Positions 1 through 4,966 of a DNA stretch of 6,416 nt are shown here, in pieces. Origin of the DNA: an uncultured Brevundimonas sp. (GTDB taxonomy: Bacteria > Pseudomonadota > Alphaproteobacteria > Caulobacterales > Caulobacteraceae); contig NZ_CALTWS010000158.1 in NCBI RefSeq assembly GCF_943913055.1, positions 1 through 6,416 of the forward strand, given 5' to 3'. How positions within the stretch are numbered: the stretch's first letter is position 1; each line of letters begins with the position of its first letter. The position numbers and the translations under genes are program-made. The notes below the pieces were generated by a model. That model ran no database searches, was not told the origin of the DNA, and saw only the letters and a list, made by a program, of their open reading frames with translations.

Positions 1-1398
1 TCGTATGCCCGAGGCATTCAGCGTCAGGGCTACCGCCGCATAGACCACACCCCCGACGGCCGCATCCATAACCAGCTCTGCGAACCCGCCGATGGGGGGC
101 AGGGCCAGAACGGCCAGCGCCATCACCCCTGTTGCGATCAGGCAGCGCACCAGCGCGTCCCAAGGCACGGGCAGGGCCACGACCCGCCGCCCGATCAGCC
201 AGGTCGCCAGCAGGCCCACGGCAAAACTGGCCGCTGTCGACCACGCCGCCCCAACGAGGCCAAAGCGCGGCACCAGAATGAAGTTCAGGACGATGTTCAG
301 AACCGCGGGGATGGCCATGGCCCCCAGCAGCCGTTTGGTCTTGCGACCCAGGGTGAAAGCCTGGCCGAAATAATAGGCCGTCAGTCCGAACAGCAGGGCC
401 GACAGGGCGATCCAGGGTGTCACGCTGGTTGCCGCCACGCGCAGCTCCTCGCCGATCAGCACCTCCGACAGAGGCCGCGCCACCAGCGCCACGCCAGCTG
501 CGGCGGGCAGGCCAAGCAGAAAGAAGGTCGAGGCCTGTTCCCGCGCGGCGACTTTTAGCTGGCTCAGCCCCCCGCGCTCCAGCGCCATGACCATGGCCGG
601 CTGACCCGCAGTGCCCAGCCACAGAAACATGACGTCCAGCGTCCGGTTCGCGATGGAATAGCTGGCGTGATAGGCCCCCACCGCCGCCTCATCCATATAG
701 AGGGCCAGCAGGAACCGGTCGGTGGAGGCCAGCACCACCGTCAGCGCCAGCGACGCCGCGATCGGATAGCCGTACAGCGCGTACTCCCGCACCCGCGCCC
801 GCTCCAGCCGCCCTCCAGCTCCGTGTTTCAACTCGCCCGGCAGAATGAAGGGCAGGGCGATCAGCGGGGCCAGCCCCAGCCCCAGCAGGGGGGCCGCGCC
901 GCCTGCGCCCGCCAGCGCAAAGCCAACGCCGATGCTCAGGCCGCCGACGGCGATGGCCATGTCGAGCCGCGCGGCCTTGGACACCTCACCGGCCGCGCGG
1001 TACCGCTCCTGCGCCAGCTTGCTGAAGGCCCGGATCGGACAGCCCGCCAGTCCCGCCGCCAAAGCGAACTTCAGCAGCGGATCGGTCGGCCACAGCCACA
1101 GCACCAGCGCCACCACCGGCACGAATGCCAGCGTCAGCAGCCCGGCCGCGCGGTACAGACTGGCGAAATGGCCGATCAGGTCCGCTCCCGGCTTCGACGA
1201 GGCCCAGAACCGGGCCATCGACGCCTCCATCCAGCTGAACACCGCCACATGGGCCAGGGTCAGGACCGAAAACGCCAGGGCATATCGCCCGAAATCCTCC
1301 GGGCTCAGCAGGCGCGTGAAGACGATGATGGCCAGAAACCCGACCACGCCCTGCACGATATTGGCGGGCAGATAGCCCCAGACCCCGCGCCAGAACAT
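1..1398 (-). CDS. Wzx-like polysaccharide flippase (lipopolysaccharide biosynthesis protein), C-terminus cut by window edge
   Basis: This frame reads open from ATG at 1398 to the window edge, giving 466 residues without a stop. It is a strongly hydrophobic multi-pass inner-membrane protein with roughly 12-14 predicted helices (for example residues 10-28, 85-103, 146-163, 168-186, 211-232, 290-307, 325-346, 357-376, 380-401, 418-434, 445-460). Family hallmarks of the polysaccharide transporter (PST/MATE-like) group are the N-terminal FTRLLSPEDFGRYAL (27-41), STDRFLLALYM with GAYHASYSIANR just after it (225-252), and VLNIVLNFILVPRFGLVGAA (366-385). Such proteins flip undecaprenyl-diphosphate-linked oligosaccharides to the periplasmic face. 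The start lies 3 bases after the stop of the upstream sugar transferase, with no good Shine-Dalgarno, so translational coupling is likely. Nearly the full usual length is visible, so only a short C-terminal piece is probably missing. The family is secure. The exact substrate is unknown; HfsF of the holdfast pathway is a possible counterpart. Confidence 0.9.
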   Translation of the reverse strand, partial: MFWRGVWGYLPANIVQGVVGFLAIIVFTRLLSPEDFGRYALAFSVLTLAHVAVFSWMEASMARFWASSKPGADLIGHFASLYRAAGLLTLAFVPVVALVLWLWPTDPLLKFALAAGLAGCPIRAFSKLAQERYRAAGEVSKAARLDMAIAVGGLSIGVGFALAGAGGAAPLLGLGLAPLIALPFILPGELKHGAGGRLERARVREYALYGYPIAASLALTVVLASTDRFLLALYMDEAAVGAYHASYSIANRTLDVMFLWLGTAGQPAMVMALERGGLSQLKVAAREQASTFFLLGLPAAAGVALVARPLSEVLIGEELRVAATSVTPWIALSALLFGLTAYYFGQAFTLGRKTKRLLGAMAIPAVLNIVLNFILVPRFGLVGAAWSTAASFAVGLLATWLIGRRVVALPVPWDALVRCLIATGVMALAVLALPPIGGFAELVMDAAVGGVVYAAVALTLNASGIR

Positions 1399-1401
1399 GG
1401 C

Positions 1402-3024
1402 TCAGCGCACCGCGCTGCGGTCGCCCAGCAGGACGGGTATCGTGATCGCCATGATCCACAGGTCCAGCCAGACCGACTGGCGTTCCACATAGTCGATGTC
1501 CAGTTGCACCCGACGGCGCACGTCCTGGGCGGTATGCAGCGGCCCGCGCGAGCCGTTGACGGCGGCCCAGCCCGTCATGCCCGGCTTTATGCGGTGGCGA
1601 TGGGCATAGTCCGCGACCAGCCTCGCACTCTCCACATGGCCGGTCTTCATGCCGATGGCGTGGGGGCGGGGGCCGACCAGCGACATCTCGCCGGTGAGCA
1701 CGTTCAGCAGTTGAGGCAGCTCGTCCAGGCTGGTCTTGCGGATGAAGCGGCCGATGCGGGTCACCCGGTCGTCGTCCTGAGTCACCTGACGGCTGGCGGT
1801 GGCGTCGGCGCTCTCCTGGCGCATGGATCGGAATTTCCAGACCACAATCTCCTCGTGATTGAAGCCGTGGCGACGCTGGCGGAAGAAGATCGGCCCCGGG
1901 CTGTCCAGCCGTATGGCCAGGGCGATCACGGCCATGACAGGGGCCAGCAGGATCAGGGCGATCAAACCCATCACCATGTCCTGAATGCGCTTGTTGAAAG
2001 CCCGCCGGTCCGGATCCAACGGGCCCTGAATGTCTGCCAGCGGTGCCGCCGCCAGCCGGTCCAGCGCCCGATTGGTCTCGTCCGCGCCCGTTGGCTCCAC
2101 CAGCAGGGTCACCTCGTTGGGCAGCAGGCTCAGCCGGTTGTTCAACTCCCGCACCCGCGCCTCGGCCTTTGGGTCGATGGCCAGAACGATCCGGTCGACA
2201 TAGGGCGTCATCTTGTGGGCCAGAAGGTCGTCGGCCGTCCCCAGCACCGGCACCCCCTCGACGGCCGTCGGCGCGCGCGCCAGCCGGTCGTCGAAGATAC
2301 CCAGCACATTCAGGTCGCGCCTCTTCAGCGCCTCGCGGATCAGGCTCTCGGCCCGCCGTGTCGCCCCGACCAGCACGATATTGGGGGTCAGAGCGCCGGA
2401 CGCCCGCCATTTCCGCACCAGCCCGCTCCAGCCCATGTGCAGGCCGGTCATGGCGATGAGCGTGAGCGCGATCCAGCTCAGCACCCCAACCCACTGCCCC
2501 TGCGGCGCACCGGTGAAGGCCAGACTTCCGAGGGCCGCGATCCCGCCGACACCCACGATGGCCACCACCGACGTCAGATGTGACTGTGCCGACTGCCGCC
2601 GCGAAAACCGGTACCGCCCCAGCGACCGCATCAGGGCCAGCACCACCACAGCGCCGATCACATATGGCGCGACATGGGCCAAGGGGCTCTGGAAAACACT
2701 GTCAGGCGTGCTCAACGCCGCACAGCCTAGGCTGATCGCCACCACGACCAGCACATCGAAGGCGCGGAAATAATGGGCCGCAAGGCGCGAGGCATGCCTC
2801 TGACGCGCATTCAGCCAGACATCGGGGCGAAACGGTCCGCGTCGTGCCGCGCTGTCGTCGCCGCGAGGAGCCTTCCTGCGACCCTTGGCCAAGGCCTGCA
2901 GGCCCACGACCGCCTCCGCCACGGCTTCGCCCGCGACGGCATCCCCGCGAACGGGGTCGGGCATCAGGCGGGCGGCATCGGGCATGAAGCGGGCACAGAA
3001 GGGCTGCAGAGGAACAGCGCACAT
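1402..3024 (-). CDS. Polyprenyl-phosphate hexose-1-phosphate transferase (exopolysaccharide-initiating, WcaJ/HfsE-like)
   Basis: This 540-residue bitopic/polytopic enzyme starts a lipid-linked polysaccharide by moving a sugar-1-phosphate from a UDP-sugar to undecaprenyl phosphate at the inner membrane. In order it has a hydrophilic N-terminal tail (about 1-85), four membrane helices (about 88-104, 119-134, 151-170, 179-198), a Rossmann-like CoA-binding-type domain (about 212-310, opening IVLVGATRRAESLI), a hydrophobic re-entrant or fifth helix (about 347-370) and the C-terminal sugar-transferase domain (about 344-540). Catalytic-domain signatures visible are VVWKFRSMR (394-402), KTSLDELPQLLNVLTGEMSL (430-449) with the Asp434-Glu435 dyad, VGPRPHA (450-456) and KPGMTGWAAVNGSRG (480-494). 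These are the motifs of polyprenol-phosphate hexose-1-phosphate transferases. The start at 3024 has only a weak AGG 4 bases upstream; in-frame Met14 and Met21 are alternatives with no better site. It is the first gene of a pair with the flippase 3 bases downstream. Sugar specificity (glucose or galactose) cannot be read from sequence. Confidence 0.93.
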   Translation of the reverse strand: MCAVPLQPFCARFMPDAARLMPDPVRGDAVAGEAVAEAVVGLQALAKGRRKAPRGDDSAARRGPFRPDVWLNARQRHASRLAAHYFRAFDVLVVVAISLGCAALSTPDSVFQSPLAHVAPYVIGAVVVLALMRSLGRYRFSRRQSAQSHLTSVVAIVGVGGIAALGSLAFTGAPQGQWVGVLSWIALTLIAMTGLHMGWSGLVRKWRASGALTPNIVLVGATRRAESLIREALKRRDLNVLGIFDDRLARAPTAVEGVPVLGTADDLLAHKMTPYVDRIVLAIDPKAEARVRELNNRLSLLPNEVTLLVEPTGADETNRALDRLAAAPLADIQGPLDPDRRAFNKRIQDMVMGLIALILLAPVMAVIALAIRLDSPGPIFFRQRRHGFNHEEIVVWKFRSMRQESADATASRQVTQDDDRVTRIGRFIRKTSLDELPQLLNVLTGEMSLVGPRPHAIGMKTGHVESARLVADYAHRHRIKPGMTGWAAVNGSRGPLHTAQDVRRRVQLDIDYVERQSVWLDLWIMAITIPVLLGDRSAVR

Positions 3025-3075
3025 CCTGCCTGAAGCGCTCTCACTGTCGCGTTAACAGGCTGATTTTTCATGGAG

Positions 3076-3167
3076 TGGCGGAGACGCAGGGATTCGAACC
3101 CTGGGTACCCCTTACAGGGTACGACGATTTAGCAAACCGTTGCTTTAAGCCACTCAGCCACGTCTCC
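3076..3167 (-). tRNA. tRNA-Ser(GCT)
   Basis: The reverse strand folds as a complete class II tRNA of 92 bases. The acceptor stem is GGAGACG (3167-3161) with CGTCTCC (3086-3080), followed by discriminator G and an encoded CCA (3078-3076). The anticodon arm is ACGGT / loop TTGCTAA / ATCGT, with one G-U pair, giving anticodon GCT, which reads the serine codons AGC and AGT. A long variable arm pairs GTACCC with GGGTAC, as expected for serine tRNAs, and the T arm is CAGGG-TTCGAAT-CCCTG. All parts are intact. Confidence 0.97.
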
Positions 3168-3178
3168 GGTAAGCGGGT

Positions 3179-3206
3179 GATTAGCCGAGGGCGATGGCTT
3201 GCGCAA
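3179..3206 (-). promoter_or_regulatory. Candidate promoter of the tRNA-Ser gene
   Basis: On the minus strand TTGCGC (3206-3201) and CTAATC (3184-3179, within GGCTAATCACC) are separated by 16 bases. They resemble -35 and -10 elements of alphaproteobacterial housekeeping promoters (TTGACG and GCTANAWC-like). The -10 element ends 11 bases before the mature tRNA 5' end, which would leave a very short leader. This is a motif match by eye only. Confidence 0.4.
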
Positions 3207-3247
3207 CGGGGTCCGCAGCGATCTCGCCAACTTGACGCCGCGTGACC

Positions 3248-3276
3248 TTGGCACGCCTGCATTCCCGGTCTAGGTC
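3248..3276 (+). promoter_or_regulatory. Weak candidate promoter for the SCP2-domain gene
   Basis: TTGGCA (3248-3253) is followed about 16-17 bases later by TCTAGGTC (3269-3276), which partly matches the CTANAWC-like -10 of alphaproteobacteria. It would put transcription start about 40 bases before the start codon at 3323. A TTGACG at 3232-3237 is a better -35, but I see no convincing -10 at the right distance from it. Support is weak; the position in the divergent intergenic region is the main argument. Confidence 0.28.
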
Positions 3277-3310
3277 CATGTCCTCAACCGGTCTTTGCGA
3301 CCGATCAGCA

Positions 3311-3317
3311 GAGGAAA
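3311..3317 (+). promoter_or_regulatory. Shine-Dalgarno of the SCP2-domain gene
   Basis: GAGGAAA lies 5 bases before ATG 3323. It fixes that ATG as the start instead of the in-frame GTG at 3242, whose extra 27 residues would be translated from promoter-like DNA and have no SCP2 character. Confidence 0.75.
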
Positions 3318-3322
3318 CGCAC

Positions 3323-3628
3323 ATGCCCGATCTGGCTCAAGTCACCGAACACATCCGCGGCGCCGTGGGCGACAACTCCGGTTTGGGCAAGACCGTGAAG
3401 CTGGACCTGGGCGACACGGGCAAGATTTACATCGACGGTGCCTCGGTTCCCAACACCGTGACCAACGAGGACAAGCCCGCCGACGCCACCGTCTCCATCG
3501 GCTGGGACGACTTCATGGCTTTGTCCGAGGGCAAGCTGGACCCGATGATGGCCTTCATGCAGGGCAAGCTGAAAATCGCCGGCGACATGATGATCGCCCA
3601 GAAATTGGCTCCGCTGCTGAAGCGCTGA
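3323..3628 (+). CDS. SCP2 sterol-binding domain protein, small stand-alone form
   Basis: This 101-residue protein is essentially a single SCP2 (sterol carrier protein 2) domain: a soluble fold with a hydrophobic tunnel that binds fatty acids, acyl-CoA or other lipids. The visible pattern is an N-terminal helix (MPDLAQVTEHIRGAV), strands rich in alternating hydrophobics (KTVKLDLGDTGKIYIDGA, 24-40), the ATVSIGWDDFMALSEGKLDP segment (55-74) and the characteristic AFMQGKLKIAGDMMIAQKL helix-turn region (77-95). There is no signal peptide or membrane segment, so it should be cytoplasmic. Length matches the usual single-domain bacterial form. A good GAGGAAA ribosome site sets the start. It lies upstream of an acyl-CoA dehydrogenase on the same strand, which suggests fatty acyl or related lipid handling, although a terminator-like hairpin separates them. 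The exact ligand is unknown. Confidence 0.92.
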   Translation: MPDLAQVTEHIRGAVGDNSGLGKTVKLDLGDTGKIYIDGASVPNTVTNEDKPADATVSIGWDDFMALSEGKLDPMMAFMQGKLKIAGDMMIAQKLAPLLKR

Positions 3629-3653
3629 GCTTGAGCTAGACCCTGTCTTTCAG

Positions 3654-3688
3654 CGGCGCGGTGCCTTCGGGTGCCGCGCCGTTTGTTC
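3654..3688 (+). terminator. Intrinsic terminator with UUCG tetraloop after the SCP2-domain gene
   Basis: CGGCGCGGTGCC (3654-3665) pairs with GGTGCCGCGCCG (3670-3681) to give a 12-bp stem including two adjacent G-U pairs. It is closed by a C(UUCG)G tetraloop at 3666-3669 and followed by TTTGTTC. This has the shape of a rho-independent terminator, with a short and interrupted T tract. It starts 26 bases after the SCP2 stop and ends 18 bases before the dehydrogenase start, so it could separate the two transcripts or act as a partial terminator or mRNA end-stabilising hairpin. Confidence 0.7.
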
Positions 3689-3693
3689 ATCGA

Positions 3694-3699
3694 AGAGGA
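3694..3699 (+). promoter_or_regulatory. Shine-Dalgarno deciding the acyl-CoA dehydrogenase start
   Basis: AGAGGA lies 7 bases before ATG 3707. The longer in-frame GTG start at 3671 falls inside the terminator hairpin and lacks a ribosome site, so 3707 is preferred. Confidence 0.7.
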
Positions 3700-3706
3700 C
3701 CCATCC

Positions 3707-4915
3707 ATGGATTTCCGTCACAGCGACAAGGCCCTGCACTGGCAGGAGCGCGTGGAGCGCTTCCAGGCCGAGCATGTCCTGCCCCATGCCGAGGAATACT
3801 GGGCCCAGGTCCATGCCGACCACACCGTCCAGCCTCCGGTCATGGAGGCGATGAAGGCCAAGGCGAAGGAAGCCGGCCTGTGGAACATGTTCCTGCCGGG
3901 CGAACACGGCGCGGGTCTGACTAATCTGGAATACGCCCCCCTGGCCGAGATTATGGGCCGCCACCTGTGGTCGGCCGAGGTCTACAACTGCAACGCCCCC
4001 GACACTGGCAATATGGAAGTGCTCCATATGTACGGGAATGAAGAGCAGCAGGCCCGCTGGCTCAAGCCGCTGATGGCGGGTGAAATACGCTCAGCTTTCC
4101 TGATGACCGAGCCGGAGGTGGCGTCGTCGGATGCGACCAATATCCAGACCTCCATCGTGCGCGACGGCGACGACTATGTGATCAACGGCCGCAAATGGTG
4201 GTCGACCAACATGGGCCACCCCAACGTCGCCATCACCATCGTGATGGGCAAGACCGACACCGGCGCCGCCACTCACCAGCAGCAGTCCCAAATCCTGGTG
4301 CCCACCGACACCCCAGGCTTCCGGGTCGAGCGCATGCTGACGGTCTTCGGCTATGACGAGCGCCCCATCGGCCACGCGGAGGTCGTGCTGGACAATGTCC
4401 GTGTGCCCGCCACCAATCTGATCGCGGGCGAGGGCAGGGGCTTCGAGATCGCACAAGGGAGGCTCGGGCCAGGCCGTATCCATCACTGCATGCGCACCAT
4501 CGGCGCGGCCGAGCGCGCCCTGGACCTGATGGTCAACCGACTGCTGACCCGCACGGCCTTCAAGAAGAAGATCGCCGAACACTCAGTCTGGGAGCAGCGC
4601 GTCGCCGACGCCCGTATCAACATCGAGATGTGCCGCCTCTCAGTGCTCAAGGCCGCCTGGATGATCGATCAGGCCGGGGCCAAGAACGCCAAGTCCGAGA
4701 TCGCCCAGATCAAGGTCGCCGCCCCGAAGATGGCGCTTCAGGTCATCGACGACGCCATCCAGGCCTTCGGCGGTGCCGGCGTCAGCGGCGACTTCCCCTT
4801 GGCCGAACTCTACGCCGGCGTCCGCACCCTGCGCCTCGCCGACGGCCCCGACGAAGTCCACAACCGCACCATCGCGCGGCTGGAGTATGCCAAGCATGGG
4901 GGGCGTGGGGGGTAG
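3707..4915 (+). CDS. Acyl-CoA dehydrogenase family protein (ACAD10/11-like)
   Basis: This 402-residue flavoenzyme would take the alpha and beta hydrogens from an acyl-CoA using FAD and pass the electrons to electron-transfer flavoprotein, in the cytoplasm. It has the standard three parts: an N-terminal helical domain (1 to about 128), a middle beta domain (about 129-240) and a C-terminal helical domain (about 245-395). The signature AFLMTEPEVASSDATNI (130-146) and the flavin-side RKWWSTN (162-168) are clear. The C-terminal AFGGAGVSGDFPLAELYAG (353-371) and LRLADGPDEVHNRTIARLE (375-393) match the ACAD10/11-like subgroup. Asp379 sits where medium- and short-chain enzymes have their catalytic Glu (YEG). 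Length is normal for the family. The last residues (GGRGG) are encoded by two G6 runs. The gene follows a terminator-like hairpin and precedes an Atm1-type exporter by 51 bases, with no evident functional link to it. Substrate chain length is not predictable here. Confidence 0.92.
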   Translation: MDFRHSDKALHWQERVERFQAEHVLPHAEEYWAQVHADHTVQPPVMEAMKAKAKEAGLWNMFLPGEHGAGLTNLEYAPLAEIMGRHLWSAEVYNCNAPDTGNMEVLHMYGNEEQQARWLKPLMAGEIRSAFLMTEPEVASSDATNIQTSIVRDGDDYVINGRKWWSTNMGHPNVAITIVMGKTDTGAATHQQQSQILVPTDTPGFRVERMLTVFGYDERPIGHAEVVLDNVRVPATNLIAGEGRGFEIAQGRLGPGRIHHCMRTIGAAERALDLMVNRLLTRTAFKKKIAEHSVWEQRVADARINIEMCRLSVLKAAWMIDQAGAKNAKSEIAQIKVAAPKMALQVIDDAIQAFGGAGVSGDFPLAELYAGVRTLRLADGPDEVHNRTIARLEYAKHGGRGG

Positions 4916-4934
4916 TCGGCCCTCACCCCCTTTG
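4908..4934 (+). terminator. Possible weak terminator overlapping the dehydrogenase stop
   Basis: GGGGGT (4908-4913) can pair with ACCCCC (4925-4930) around an 11-base loop, followed by TTTG. The stem is only 6 bp and the T tract three bases, so termination efficiency is doubtful. No other hairpin separates this gene from the downstream transporter. Confidence 0.3.
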
Positions 4935-4966
4935 CGGAACCCCCGGCGCGGTCCATATCTGCGCCC

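Larger units (their letters stand above)
3168..3322. other. Divergent intergenic region between tRNA-Ser and the SCP2-domain gene
   Basis: These 155 bases separate genes that point away from each other and must hold both promoters. Candidate -35/-10 pairs for each direction are listed separately. I see no repeat, operator palindrome or small gene here. The open frames crossing it have no ribosome site and no recognisable protein character. Confidence 0.6.

Noticed and set aside
986..2494. A 502-codon minus-strand open frame overlapping the transferase
   Set aside because: It is an out-of-frame shadow rich in G, R, A and P that crosses the boundary between two well-supported genes and shows no recognisable motif.
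667..2583. A 638-codon plus-strand open frame opposite the transferase and flippase genes
   Set aside because: Its product is a low-complexity mix of Q, R, H, P and G with no domain or hydrophobic pattern. Both minus-strand genes have clear family motifs, and GC-rich third positions explain the absence of stops on the opposite strand.
3051..3056. GTTAAC palindrome upstream of the transferase as a possible CtrA half site
   Set aside because: The full TTAA-N7-TTAA arrangement is absent, and a single 6-base match is not evidence of cell-cycle control.
3025..3167. Genomic-island attachment site at the tRNA-Ser 3' end
   Set aside because: No second copy of the tRNA 3' end, no integrase and no obvious composition shift are visible in the window.
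3068..3262. A 64-codon minus-strand open frame over the tRNA
   Set aside because: It mostly translates the tRNA-Ser gene; the tRNA structure is complete.
3242..3322. N-terminal extension of the SCP2-domain protein from GTG 3242
   Set aside because: ATG 3323 has a good GAGGAAA site and begins the SCP2 fold, whereas the extension overlaps the promoter region.
3671..3706. 12-residue extension of the acyl-CoA dehydrogenase from GTG 3671
   Set aside because: The GTG lies in the 3' arm of the terminator hairpin and has no ribosome site; ATG 3707 has AGAGGA at the right distance.
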